Shown here: positions 54,212 to 63,084 of the stretch, piece by piece | Layout: each line of letters begins with the position of its first letter | How positions within the stretch are numbered: position 1 is the first letter of the stretch | Assembly: GCF_042684265.1 (NCBI RefSeq) | Contig: NZ_JBHULB010000079.1 | Span: forward strand, 56,373 to 120,372 | From: Croceitalea marina | GTDB lineage: Bacteria > Bacteroidota > Bacteroidia > Flavobacteriales > Flavobacteriaceae | Length of the DNA: 64,000 nt | Direction of reading: 5' to 3' | Notes under the pieces: model-generated | Told to the model about the DNA's origin: nothing | Seen by the model: only the letters and a program-made list of their open reading frames with translations | Database searches by the model: none | Translations under genes and position numbers: made by a program

Positions 54212-55972
54212 ATGAAGTTTTTGAGAAATTTACTCGCGGCTATTCTAGGCTGCTTGATTGCTTTTGGTGTGCTATTTTTTATGTTTTTTGTCTTCGCGGC
54301 ACTTGTTGGCAGTGGTGATGACGGTGTGGTAGTTAAAGAAAACTCGATTTTGGAGTTGAGTTTAAATTCGCCTATAAGGGATTATGAAGGAAAAAATAAC
54401 TCAGACCCTTTCGGAGCATTATTTGAAGAAGGTCAGGGCTTGGATGAAATACTACATACCATAGCGGTAGCCAAAAATGATGATAAAATAAAAGGGATAA
54501 GTATGACCACCGGTTTCTTGCAGGCAGGATTGGCCCAAACACAAGAAATACGGGCAGCTCTTGCCGATTTTAAGGCTGAGGGTAAGTTTATCTATTCATA
54601 CTCTGATTTTTATACACAAAAAAATTACTATCTGGCAACTATCGCGGATAAACTGTATTTAAATCCATTGGGTGCTATGGATTTTAAAGGTTTGGCCTCT
54701 GAGGTATTATATTATAAAGATTTACAAGAAAAGACAGGGGTAAAAATGGAAGTAATTCGCCATGGTAAATACAAGAGCGCCGTGGAGCCCTATTTATCGA
54801 ACACCATGAGCGATGCGAATCGTTCGCAAATAAAAGAATTGATCACTTCTTTATGGACGAGTATGCTAACGGATATAGCTACTTCAAGAAATATTGACAT
54901 TTCCAATTTAAACGTCATTGCAGATACTTTGGGAGGTAGAACACCTGAATACGCCGTCGCTTCAGGACTCGTAGACGGAAATATGTATTTTGATGAATAT
55001 GAATCCTTGTTAAGAGAAAGTGTTGCTGTTGAAGCCGATGCAAAGCTGAATTATGTTGATTTTGAATATTATGCAAAAGTAGCCAGTAAAAAGACCTTAA
55101 AAACCGGTGCCGATAAAATTGCTGTTATCTATGCTCAGGGTGAGATTTTATATGGCGAGGGCGGTAAAGATTTTATTGGACAAGGAGTTGTCAACGAGGC
55201 CTTAAAAAAGGCAAGGGATAATAAGAGTGTAAAAGCGATTGTGATGCGTGTGAATTCCCCGGGGGGAAGTGCCTTGGTCTCCGATATAATTTGGAGAGAA
55301 ATAGAACTGACCAAAAAAATAAAACCTGTGGTCGTTTCTTTTGGTAATGTAGCTGCCTCTGGCGGATATTATATTGCTGCCGGAGCTGACAAGATTTTTG
55401 CCGAGTCAACAACCATTACGGGCTCCATCGGGGTTTTTGGAACGATACCGAATATAAATGAATTAGCTGCTGATATCGGTGTGAATGCCGAGCAAGTGGG
55501 TACCAATAAAAATTCGGTCGATTATTCTTTGTTTGAGCCGATGACCGATACCTTTAGAAATCAAGTTCAAGAAGGTATTGAACAGACTTATGATACTTTT
55601 TTACAGCGTGTTGCCGATGGTAGAAATATGTCGATTGCCGTGGTCGATTCTATTGCACAGGGTCGTGTTTGGAGCGGAGTTGACGCCAAAGACTTAGGCC
55701 TGGTCGATGAAATAGGAAATTTAGATGACGCCATTGCCGCAGCGGCCGAAATGGTAGATCTAGAAAGTTATGGTATTCGTAAGTATCCAAAATATAAATC
55801 TGATTTTGAAAAATTAATGGAAGACTTTGGTGGTGCAAAGGCAAAAGTAGGTGAAGCTTTCATTAAAGAAGAATTGGGCAATGAAGCTTTTCAGATTTTA
55901 AAAGAATTTAAGCAACTATCTAAACAAAAGGGAGTTCAGACTAGAATGCCTTTTACCTTAAACATAAAATAA
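54212..55972 (+). CDS. sppA: Signal peptide peptidase SppA, 67K type
   Basis: 586 residues with an N-terminal membrane helix (about residues 8-32). Two tandem ClpP-like S49 domains follow. The catalytic lysine is K186 in RHGKYKSAVEPY of the first domain, and the nucleophile is S383 in NVAASGGYYIAAGAD of the second. This split Lys/Ser dyad is the arrangement of E. coli SppA. It cleaves leftover signal peptides in the membrane on the periplasmic side. Confidence 0.96.
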   Translation: MKFLRNLLAAILGCLIAFGVLFFMFFVFAALVGSGDDGVVVKENSILELSLNSPIRDYEGKNNSDPFGALFEEGQGLDEILHTIAVAKNDDKIKGISMTTGFLQAGLAQTQEIRAALADFKAEGKFIYSYSDFYTQKNYYLATIADKLYLNPLGAMDFKGLASEVLYYKDLQEKTGVKMEVIRHGKYKSAVEPYLSNTMSDANRSQIKELITSLWTSMLTDIATSRNIDISNLNVIADTLGGRTPEYAVASGLVDGNMYFDEYESLLRESVAVEADAKLNYVDFEYYAKVASKKTLKTGADKIAVIYAQGEILYGEGGKDFIGQGVVNEALKKARDNKSVKAIVMRVNSPGGSALVSDIIWREIELTKKIKPVVVSFGNVAASGGYYIAAGADKIFAESTTITGSIGVFGTIPNINELAADIGVNAEQVGTNKNSVDYSLFEPMTDTFRNQVQEGIEQTYDTFLQRVADGRNMSIAVVDSIAQGRVWSGVDAKDLGLVDEIGNLDDAIAAAAEMVDLESYGIRKYPKYKSDFEKLMEDFGGAKAKVGEAFIKEELGNEAFQILKEFKQLSKQKGVQTRMPFTLNIK

Positions 55973-55980
55973 AACCTTGC

Positions 55981-56014
55981 TATTGTCCCCTTGATGGGAC
56001 TTTAGGGGTGTTTT
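55981..56014. repeat. Intergenic repeat copy 1 (CCCCTTGA..GGGACTTTAGGGG type)
   Basis: A 33-34 bp unit starting TATTGTCCCCTTGA recurs at 59476-59508 with one mismatch. It ends 4 bp before the ATG of the queuosine precursor transporter gene, so it forms most of that gene's leader. Confidence 0.75.
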
Positions 56015-56018
56015 GAAT

Positions 56019-56726
56019 ATGACCCAAAAAGACAAAAGAGTTGCGTTTCAAATTTACCTCTATCTTGGAGCTTTGTTTATTACCTCACTGGTAGTATCGA
56101 ACCTAATTTTTCAAAAGTTTTTTTATTGGAACCCTCTCGGAGATATTAAGATTTTTGGCGCTTCGATATTTGAGATTTCTGTGGGTATTTTGCCTTACCC
56201 GATAACCTTTTTGATTACGGATCTAATTTCGGAGATTTTTGGTAAGCGTAAGGCCAACCAAGTGGTGATTGCCGGCATTTTTGCCTCTTTTTTCTCTTTG
56301 GCTATTGTCTATACCGCTTCTGCCGTTCCGGCTACGGAATGGTCTCCGGTTTCAAACAGTATGTTTTCAGATGTTTTCGGTAATACCATTGTGGCTGTTT
56401 TTGCTTCAATGATGGCCTACCTCTTAGCGCAATTTGTAGATATACAGATTTATCATTTTTGGAAACGTGTGACCAAAGGCAAATACTTATGGTTGCGAAA
56501 TAACTTTTCTACGTTCTCTTCCCAATTCATAGACACTTTTACCGTGGTACTGCTTTTATGCGCTTTTGGTGAGATTCCGTGGGAGCTTTTTTATGGATTG
56601 GTCATCAGTGGGTTTATTTTTAAGATTTTTATAGCATTTCTCGACACCCCTTTGCTTTATCTTTTCGTATATCTATTGCGAAAAAGATTTAACTTAAAAA
56701 TAGGAGAAGAAATTGAGTTGGATTAA
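56019..56726 (+). CDS. Queuosine precursor transporter (YhhQ/DUF165 family)
   Basis: 235 residues from the ATG at 56019; a TTG two codons earlier lies inside the repeat. Six membrane helices are visible. The family marks are PYPITFLITDLISEIFGKRKANQVV and QFVDIQIYHFWKRVTKGKYLWLRNNFSTFSSQFIDT. YhhQ proteins import preQ0/preQ1 for queuosine tRNA modification. A repeat element fills the gap to sppA, so its expression signal may lie within sppA or the repeat. Confidence 0.93.
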   Translation: MTQKDKRVAFQIYLYLGALFITSLVVSNLIFQKFFYWNPLGDIKIFGASIFEISVGILPYPITFLITDLISEIFGKRKANQVVIAGIFASFFSLAIVYTASAVPATEWSPVSNSMFSDVFGNTIVAVFASMMAYLLAQFVDIQIYHFWKRVTKGKYLWLRNNFSTFSSQFIDTFTVVLLLCAFGEIPWELFYGLVISGFIFKIFIAFLDTPLLYLFVYLLRKRFNLKIGEEIELD

Positions 56727-56759
56727 TTCAACTTCTTATTTTATTGTAAAACATAAACC

Positions 56760-59468
56760 ATGGCAAAAACAAAGAAGAAATTCTTAAAGATTTTCGGAAT
56801 CATTTTTTTAGTATTGTTGGCTTTGCTGATTGCAATTCCGTTTTTTCTAGAGGGTAAAATAGCAACCATTGTAAAGAACAAAGTCAATCAGAACGTCAAT
56901 GCAACGCTAGATTTTGAGGATGTAAAACTTAGTCTTATCAAGAGCTTTCCGAATGCCTATGTAGATTTCACGAATACTTCTTTGGTGAATAAAGCTCCTT
57001 TCGAGGGCGATACACTTTTTGCAGCAGGTAACGTGGCCTTAAGTATGTCGATAAAAGAACTCTTTAAAAGTGCTGAAGAGCCGATTAGTATAAAAAGCCT
57101 GACAGTAGACAATGCCAAACTACATATTAAGGTAGATGAAGCAGAAAATGCCAATTATGATATCGCCAAAGAGACAGTAGATGAAGTGATCACGACTCCA
57201 GAAGAAGCTTCGGATAGTTTTACACTGGCTTTAGAATCGTATGAGATAACGAATTCTGAGGTCATATATGATGATTTTGCAACGAAAACACATTTGGTGG
57301 TTTCTGAAATCAACCATGCTGGAACGGGTGATTTGTCCTTGGAACAATCAGAATTACAAACCAAAACGGATGCCTTGGTTTCTTTCGAGCTCGATAGCAC
57401 CAAATACCTGAATAAAAACAAGGTTTCTTTGGATGCGCTTATCGGGATAGATTTAAAAGAAAACAAATATTCCTTTTTAGAGAATAAGGCTTTGGTGAAT
57501 CAACTACCACTGGTTTTTGATGGTTTTGTAAAGGTCAACGAAGAAAACCAAGAGGTGGATATTAGTTTTAAGACACCATCTTCAGATTTTAAGAACTTTC
57601 TTGCCGTAATTCCTGAAGAATATTCCAAGAATATTGAAAGCGTAAAGACCACTGGAAATTTTGAGGTAGACGGGGTGCTAAAAGGTATTGTTGATGATAC
57701 GCACATTCCAATGTTCAATATCAAATTAAAGTCCGATAACGCATCATTTAAATATCCAGATTTGCCCAAAGCGGTCAAAAATGTATTTATAGATACGGAT
57801 ATCAACAACGAAACGGGTATCACCGAAGACACCTATGTAAGCATTAATAATCTTTCTTTTCAAATAGATGAAGACCGTTTTAATGTAAATGCAAAAATTA
57901 GAGAGTTGCTGGGTAATACAAAAGTAAACGCCCATATGGACGGTAAAATGAATTTGGCCAATATCTCCAAGGCATATCCTATTCCTTCAGATTTAGATTT
58001 ATCGGGGCTTTTGACGGCTGATGTTACCACGGCTTTTGATATAGCTTCTATAGAAAATAAAAAGTACGAGAATACAAAGACCAGTGGTAAAATGGATTTA
58101 ACAGGTTTCAAATACAATTCTGAGGAATTGAAAAATCCAGTGGCCATCAACACAGCTGCCGTTACTTTTAATCCAGGTACGGTTTCATTGAATTCTTTCG
58201 AGGGTAAAACAGGCCAGACCGATTTTAAGGCTACTGGTACCATAAACAATTTGTTGGGTTTTTTGTTTAATGATGAAAACGTAGAAGGTAACTTTAAGTT
58301 GCAGTCCAATACCTTTGCATTAAATGATTTTATGGTTGATGAAGAGGTTTCAACCGATGTAACTTCAGAAACACCAACAACCAATGAACGTATTAAAATA
58401 CCTTCTTTTTTAGACGCTACTATTGATGCCACGGCAAACAATGTGCTTTATGATAATCTTAATTTAAAAAATGTTTCTGGGCGATTGAAAATTAAGGATG
58501 AAGCTGCGACATTACAGAACTTAACTTCAGATTTGTTTGACGGTAAACTAAATATGAACGGTTCTGTGTCTACAAAAAGCGAAATATCCACCTTTGATAT
58601 GGCTTTGGGGATGGACGGTTTTAAAATAGGGGAGTCCTTTAAAGCTTTGGACATGTTTAAGGTATTGGCCCCAGTAGCTAGTGCTTTACAAGGAAAACTA
58701 AATTCTACCATAAAACTATCCGGAAATCTAAAAGATGATATGACGCCCAGTCTTGGAGCGCTAACGGGTAATATTCTAGCCGAGGTGTTGTCTACCAATA
58801 TAGATACCAAAAATGCATCTTTGCTTAAAGCTTTAGATAGTAAATTGAGCTTTTTAGATATGGAGGCAATCGACTTAAAAGGATTGAAAACAGCCTTGTC
58901 CTTCGAAAATGGAACTGTGAAAGTGAAGCCTTTCGCGCTAAAATACAAAGACATAACCGTTAATGTGAATGGTAGCCATACGTTTGACAGGCAGTTGCAG
59001 TACAAAGCCACTTTAGACGTGCCAGCAAAATATTTGGGCGAAGACGTAAACAAGCTTATCGCAAGAATTAATGATGATAGCCTTAAAGACTTGACAATAC
59101 CGGTTATAGCCAACATTGGGGGTAATTATACCAGCCCAAATGTAACTACAGATTTAACTTCCGGTGTTTCTAATTTAACCAAGCAGTTGGTGGAGATAGA
59201 AAAACAAAAGTTATTGAATAAAGGAAAAGACAAAGCTAAAGATTTGTTGGGTGGACTTTTAGGCGGTAATAAAACCGATTCTACGGCAACAGACTCTACC
59301 AAAACTTCTACCTCTGAAATATTAGGTGGTCTTCTAGGGAAAAAGAAAGACTCTGTACAACCAGATTCTACTGCTAAAAAAGATGCCGTTAAAGAAGCCG
59401 CTGGGAATATTCTGGGAGGTTTATTAGGCAAAAAGAAGAAAAAGGATACTGCACAGCAAAAGAATTAG
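56760..59468 (+). CDS. AsmA-like family protein with repeated C-terminal LLG modules
   Basis: 902 residues. One N-terminal membrane helix (residues 10-29) is followed by a long beta-rich region typical of AsmA/TamB-like lipid-transfer bridges between the membranes (YVDFTNTSLVNKAPFEGDTLFAAGNVALSMSIKEL at the start and an AsmA_2-like C-terminal part). The end is unusual: three or four short modules with the core LGGLLG(K/N)KK, rich in Lys, Ser, Thr and Asp. A copy of the last module's DNA lies 200 bp downstream outside the gene. Confidence 0.88.
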   Translation: MAKTKKKFLKIFGIIFLVLLALLIAIPFFLEGKIATIVKNKVNQNVNATLDFEDVKLSLIKSFPNAYVDFTNTSLVNKAPFEGDTLFAAGNVALSMSIKELFKSAEEPISIKSLTVDNAKLHIKVDEAENANYDIAKETVDEVITTPEEASDSFTLALESYEITNSEVIYDDFATKTHLVVSEINHAGTGDLSLEQSELQTKTDALVSFELDSTKYLNKNKVSLDALIGIDLKENKYSFLENKALVNQLPLVFDGFVKVNEENQEVDISFKTPSSDFKNFLAVIPEEYSKNIESVKTTGNFEVDGVLKGIVDDTHIPMFNIKLKSDNASFKYPDLPKAVKNVFIDTDINNETGITEDTYVSINNLSFQIDEDRFNVNAKIRELLGNTKVNAHMDGKMNLANISKAYPIPSDLDLSGLLTADVTTAFDIASIENKKYENTKTSGKMDLTGFKYNSEELKNPVAINTAAVTFNPGTVSLNSFEGKTGQTDFKATGTINNLLGFLFNDENVEGNFKLQSNTFALNDFMVDEEVSTDVTSETPTTNERIKIPSFLDATIDATANNVLYDNLNLKNVSGRLKIKDEAATLQNLTSDLFDGKLNMNGSVSTKSEISTFDMALGMDGFKIGESFKALDMFKVLAPVASALQGKLNSTIKLSGNLKDDMTPSLGALTGNILAEVLSTNIDTKNASLLKALDSKLSFLDMEAIDLKGLKTALSFENGTVKVKPFALKYKDITVNVNGSHTFDRQLQYKATLDVPAKYLGEDVNKLIARINDDSLKDLTIPVIANIGGNYTSPNVTTDLTSGVSNLTKQLVEIEKQKLLNKGKDKAKDLLGGLLGGNKTDSTATDSTKTSTSEILGGLLGKKKDSVQPDSTAKKDAVKEAAGNILGGLLGKKKKKDTAQQKN

Positions 59469-59475
59469 TTTAAGG

Positions 59476-59508
59476 TATTGTCCCCTTGAGGGGACTTTAG
59501 GGGTGTTT
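59476..59508. repeat. Intergenic repeat copy 2 (CCCCTTGAGGGGACTTTAGGGG type)
   Basis: Matches 55981-56013 except at one base. Here it stands 7 bp after the AsmA-like stop codon. The CCCCTTGAGGGG core can form a small hairpin. Confidence 0.75.
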
Positions 59509-59704
59509 GTTATCCTTAGCTTGTCGAAAGATAAATAAGCGAGTTTAGTAATATGTAATTGAATCCCTTCCGCCTTTTGACTTTGTCAAAATCCACCTTC
59601 CCTTGATTAAGGGAAGGAGTCTATTGGGCAAAAAGAAGAAAAAGGATACGGTAAACATATTAATTATCTTTGAGACGCTGGACTAGGGCTTTTTATAGGA
59701 GCCA
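59509..59704. repeat. Mosaic intergenic stretch with hairpin repeats and a duplicated AsmA gene end
   Basis: No gene is seen. CTTCCC-TTGATTAA-GGGAAG (about 59598-59617) is a hairpin inside a purine/pyrimidine-biased repeat of a kind I recall between flavobacterial genes. Bases 59623-59649 repeat 59423-59449 of the AsmA-like gene with one mismatch, exactly 200 bp apart. GGCT...AGCC near 59687-59703 leads into the first GTTGGC cassette-type end. Confidence 0.6.
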
Positions 59705-59723
59705 TTGTTGGCATTAGTTATTT
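59705..59723. repeat. Cassette-type right end, copy 1 (TTGTTGGCATTAGTTATTT)
   Basis: Differs at three of 19 positions from the copy at 60221-60239. It overlaps the stop codon of the minus-strand remnant gene, the position these ends take relative to 3' gene ends in this region. Confidence 0.55.
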
Positions 59724-60113
59724 TATTTCATAATACTTAAGTTCCTTTTCCACTATAAATTTAAAGAACTCGTTTTCCATTTTCATATGGTCAATTTCTT
59801 TTTTTTGAATTAGCCTTTCGAAATGGCTTTCTGAGTCAATAAATTGTTTTAAATCTCCATTGAACTTGAACGCATTTTGGAACATTTTAATTCCCTTTTT
59901 TAATTCCTCAACTTTTGGGAATGACTTAGTCATAAAAGTTTTGACTGACTCATTAGTGGAAACAAATAATTCCCCTGTACTGCCATTAAAGACATAATAG
60001 CAATTCTTGTTTCCATCAATCTTTTTTAGGAACAGTAATAAACGCTGTCCTTTTTCAATTTCCCCGACCCTAGCATCACAACTCCATTCCTCCCAAATTT
60101 TTATATTTTGTTT
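59718..60113 (-). pseudogene. 5'-truncated remnant of an uncharacterised gene
   Basis: An open minus-strand frame of 131 codons runs from a stop at 60114-60116 to TAA at 59718. Its upstream half (IWEEWSCDARVGEIEKGQRLLLFLKK, YYVFNGSTGELFVS) reads as real protein but has no start codon at its beginning; the first ATG, at 59933, lies in mid-domain. The pattern suggests a secreted domain, loosely like bacterial NTR/TIMP-type folds, that has lost its signal peptide. The break coincides with a cassette boundary whose left half is missing. A short 71-residue product from 59933 is possible but unlikely to function. Confidence 0.6.
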
Positions 60114-60135
60114 TTAATTTTTCTCTCTTATAAAA

Positions 60136-60154
60136 GCCAAATTAAAAATTTGGC
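60136..60154. repeat. Perfect hairpin GCCAAATT-AAA-AATTTGGC
   Basis: An 8-bp perfect inverted repeat with a 3-nt loop inside the cassette boundary between the remnant gene and the symporter gene. It may be the inner stem of a broken boundary element. Confidence 0.6.
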
Positions 60155-60189
60155 GAACTTTCTGAATATACACAAACCTTGGGTTTAAC

Positions 60190-60239
60190 ACTTATTAGCT
60201 ATGTTTTATACCCCAGTTCTTTGTTAGCAACAGTTATTT
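60190..60239. repeat. Cassette-type right end, copy 2 (TTGTTAGCAACAGTTATTT)
   Basis: The 18-bp end TGTTAGCAACAGTTATTT (60222-60239) matches 63066-63083 except at two central bases. The preceding arm TTAGCTATG...TACCCC has no partner arm on its left, so this element is half deleted. Confidence 0.6.
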
Positions 60240-60281
60240 CATTCACATTTCAATATTATTTCCTTTTTAATAGGCTATAAG

Positions 60282-61673
60282 CTAATTATTAAATCTTAGT
60301 TTTTTAGCTAGAATGTAATCACTTACTAAATATGACAAAGTACTTAGGGCTAAAGCCGCTACTAACTCAGGTAAAAGAAAACTTAAAAACTGTTTCCAAA
60401 TTATGTATGAAATAAAGCCAACGAGCATAGATATTAAAGCAGCTTGCCAATGAAAATTTTTCTTGATAATTGAGAAAACAATTACGGGTATCATAACTGG
60501 GATATAAAATTCTGTAATAATCATTATTGCCTCAAGAATTGAAGACAGGTAACTAGCCACTATGATGCAGATTATTCCCATTAATATGGTATACAATTTG
60601 GCTGCTTTTAGCTTTTGTCTTTCTGTCATTTGTTTCATTGTTCCCATGATGTCTTCGCTAAATAATATACTTCCTGCATTCAGAACCGTATCTTGACTTG
60701 ACATAACTACGCCAATCATTGCAATAATGAAAATACCGTAAAGTACACCTGGAAAATGTTCTGATGCTATGTGCAATAATACTTGGTCATTATTGCCAAG
60801 TTCTGGATAAAGGTAGTATCCAGTACTCCCAATAAAAACCATTAAAACAAGCCAAGCAGCCATAAATATACCTGAGGCAATAGTTGCATTTCGAGCCACC
60901 GTATTGTTTTTTGAGGCAAGAAACCTTCCTAATCCACCCGAGTCGAGTCCGGTTGAACTAAGTAACCATAACAAGCCGAAACCAAATATTCCAATTACTG
61001 GATGCGTATTGAATTCGCTAATAGTATTGACTGAAGTTATTTCTACATAATCTTTCCAAACAAACTGCTCATCAGATACTATCAAAATCGCCAAAATAGG
61101 AATCAAAATAATAAAATGAATAAATTGAATAGCATCAGTTTGAATAGTGGCTCTAATGCCACCAAAATAAGAATAGGATATTACAATTGTTGTTACAATT
61201 ACAATAGCCCATATTTTGGGAAAGCCAAAAACATTATTTATTAATTCGCCACCAGCATAGCTCATAGCGACGGTTATAGACCCAAAAAAGAGAAGAGAAA
61301 AAATTCCCGTAGCTAGCCGTACAAATTTATGATTGTGACTTTTTGTACCTCCAACCAAATCTCCAATAGAATATATATCATTGAATTTATTTCTGATTCT
61401 TGGTACTAAAATTATACCTACTAGTATTAATCCGAGACCACAGAACGGAAGCAAGTAAGCCAAAAACATACCCGTAGAAAAACCTTCTCTCACTAATCCC
61501 ATGGACCATCCTGGCCCTATAAATGAGGCACAAAGTGAAGAGAAAATAAGAAAGAAACCAAGACCTCTGCCTGCTACAGAATACTCTTCAAAATTTCCTT
61601 TTTTTCGGGTAAAGAGGATAAAGCTAAAATAAAGTACTCCGAAAATAAGGATTACCAATTGGCTTGAATTCAT
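60282..61673 (-). CDS. Sodium:solute symporter family protein
   Basis: 463 residues, with around twelve or thirteen helices. SSS marks are present: FEEYSVAGRGLGFFLIFSSLCASFIGPGWSMG, SYSYFGGIRATIQTDAIQF and the central GLGRFLASKNNTVARNATIASGI. It belongs to the proline/pantothenate-like branch and not the sugar branch of the symporter at 46553. It lies 7 bp downstream of the serine hydrolase gene on the same strand, so the two form a bicistronic cassette. A hydrolase that releases an amino acid or similar solute for uptake is a reasonable inference. Confidence 0.9.
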   Translation of the reverse strand: MNSSQLVILIFGVLYFSFILFTRKKGNFEEYSVAGRGLGFFLIFSSLCASFIGPGWSMGLVREGFSTGMFLAYLLPFCGLGLILVGIILVPRIRNKFNDIYSIGDLVGGTKSHNHKFVRLATGIFSLLFFGSITVAMSYAGGELINNVFGFPKIWAIVIVTTIVISYSYFGGIRATIQTDAIQFIHFIILIPILAILIVSDEQFVWKDYVEITSVNTISEFNTHPVIGIFGFGLLWLLSSTGLDSGGLGRFLASKNNTVARNATIASGIFMAAWLVLMVFIGSTGYYLYPELGNNDQVLLHIASEHFPGVLYGIFIIAMIGVVMSSQDTVLNAGSILFSEDIMGTMKQMTERQKLKAAKLYTILMGIICIIVASYLSSILEAIMIITEFYIPVMIPVIVFSIIKKNFHWQAALISMLVGFISYIIWKQFLSFLLPELVAALALSTLSYLVSDYILAKKLRFNN

Positions 61674-61680
61674 AGTATGG

Positions 61681-62865
61681 TTATAGAGAGTTTGATTGAA
61701 TCACAGCAGTTCTGGTTGCTCTAGCAATGCTCTTTATTTCTTCATCAAATATGTTCCAGCTATTCACTATGGCAATGCTTTGAAATTTTGGAAAAACCAA
61801 TAGATATTGCCCACCAAAACCATGACAAGCCCAGATTTCTATGCCATCCTCATCGTCCCTCCACCATTGGTATCCATAGCCTCCTTCATTTTCGAAAGTG
61901 ACATGTTTTGATACACTCCTTTTTACCCATTCTGACGAAATTATTTGTTGTCCATCCCAAGTTCCATTATTTAGCATTAAGTATCCAATTTTTGCCAAAT
62001 CTTGGACTTCTAAATACAATCCACCTAAAGCGTCTGGATACCCTGTTGGTGCTTTTTTCCAATGAAAATTTTTAATTCCCAAAGGAGTAAACAAATGTTT
62101 TTCAGCATATTCATCAATATACAATCCCGTAGCTTTTTTAATAATCCCAGACATTAGCTGACTGGCACCACTATTATATACCCATTTTGTTCCTGGTAAA
62201 GTATCCATGGGTTGATTTAAAGTAAATTGAATCCAATCTTTACTTCCCTCAAGCTGCGCTGTAGTATTTGTAGAATCTAAGGGTCTATCTATTTCGTGCC
62301 ATTCCATTCCCAGTTGCATTGTCAACAAATCTTCCAATGTTACGGTTTTAAGAGATTCATCAACTTTTGATAAGTCAAAGTCATCAAAAAAATCAAGCAC
62401 CTTGACATCTGTATTTCTAATATCACCTTCTTTGATAGCTACACCAATCATAATTGAAGCAATCGACTTTGTAACAGATTGTAAAGTATGAATTCGTTGG
62501 TTTTGATAATATGGATGCCAATTTGGATGGTAGTAATTGTAGTCTCCAAATTTAGTTGAATCTTTACATGTGCTAAATCCACACCCAAGAATACCAGATT
62601 TGCCTTTACTTATATTTTTGTAATTATTCGTAAAGGACTGGTCTAATACCAATTTCCCATTTTTAATCAATAGAAGTTGGTCAACATTGCCATAAACTCC
62701 ATTTTCAATCTCATTTAATAAATCATTAATAGGCTCTCTATTCAAGTATTCATTTTCAAAACTTGATGTTTCCCATGCCTGAGTAGGAAATCTATTCGAT
62801 TCATTTTGCTCATTACATGATAAGAGTAAGAAAGCAAGAATGGTGGTTATTATGTGGCTTTTCAT
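61681..62865 (-). CDS. Serine hydrolase lipoprotein of the beta-lactamase/transpeptidase-like family
   Basis: 394 residues with lipobox LLLSC near residue 16. The penicillin-binding-type active site is visible: SVTK (SxxK) in HTLQSVTKSIASIMIG, the tyrosine motif in WVYNSGASQ and a late CHGFGGQYLLVFP replacing the KTG box. Such class C-like proteins are D-aminopeptidases, esterases or unknown hydrolases, rarely true beta-lactamases. Its start lies 3 bp from the conserved cassette end at 62869-62886, so little room remains for a promoter of its own. Confidence 0.9.
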   Translation of the reverse strand: MKSHIITTILAFLLLSCNEQNESNRFPTQAWETSSFENEYLNREPINDLLNEIENGVYGNVDQLLLIKNGKLVLDQSFTNNYKNISKGKSGILGCGFSTCKDSTKFGDYNYYHPNWHPYYQNQRIHTLQSVTKSIASIMIGVAIKEGDIRNTDVKVLDFFDDFDLSKVDESLKTVTLEDLLTMQLGMEWHEIDRPLDSTNTTAQLEGSKDWIQFTLNQPMDTLPGTKWVYNSGASQLMSGIIKKATGLYIDEYAEKHLFTPLGIKNFHWKKAPTGYPDALGGLYLEVQDLAKIGYLMLNNGTWDGQQIISSEWVKRSVSKHVTFENEGGYGYQWWRDDEDGIEIWACHGFGGQYLLVFPKFQSIAIVNSWNIFDEEIKSIARATRTAVIQSNSL

Positions 62866-62868
62866 TGT

Positions 62869-63083
62869 ATTAATTGTTGCTAACGGTTGGGCTAAGCGTA
62901 GTGCGGTAGTAAGGAAACCTTTCGTTTCCGTCTGCGCATGAAGCTAAAGCTTATTGTTTTGCTTTTTCTTTTTTGTTCCAAAGCTAAATCCATAAGATTT
63001 AGCGACAATATAAATGTACACAGACCTTTCGTTTTTGCCCTAAAGTCCGCAATACGTTTAGGTTGTGTTAGCTGCAGTTATTT
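62869..63083. repeat. Intact cassette-boundary element, attC-like
   Basis: The left end ATTAATTGTTGCTAACGG (62869-62886) is repeated exactly at 63861-63878. The right end is TGTTAGCTGCAGTTATTT (63066-63083). The arms pair imperfectly: GCTAAC...CTAAGCGTAGTGCGG (62879-62906) with CCGCAATACGTTTAG...GTTAGC (63046-63072). Internally, GCTAAATC-CATAA-GATTTAGC (62983-63003) is a perfect hairpin, and the ACCTTTCGTTT motif occurs twice. No coding sequence is supported in it. Confidence 0.7.
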
Positions 63084-63084
63084 T

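Noticed and set aside
57860..59431. Three minus-strand open frames of 101-222 codons
   Set aside because: They are antisense to the AsmA-like gene, Ser/Phe/Lys-rich, without domains or start signals.
59718..59933. Intact 71-residue gene from the ATG at 59933
   Set aside because: The coding-like frame continues about 60 codons upstream without a start, so the ATG is internal to a longer, truncated gene.
61681..62865. True beta-lactamase resistance gene
   Set aside because: The class C-like fold is shared by many esterases and peptidases, the KTG box is replaced, and the protein is a lipoprotein paired with a symporter.
62869..63083. Classical integron attC site
   Set aside because: The GTTAGC core does not fit GTTRRRY and no IntI is present, so only attC-like is claimed.
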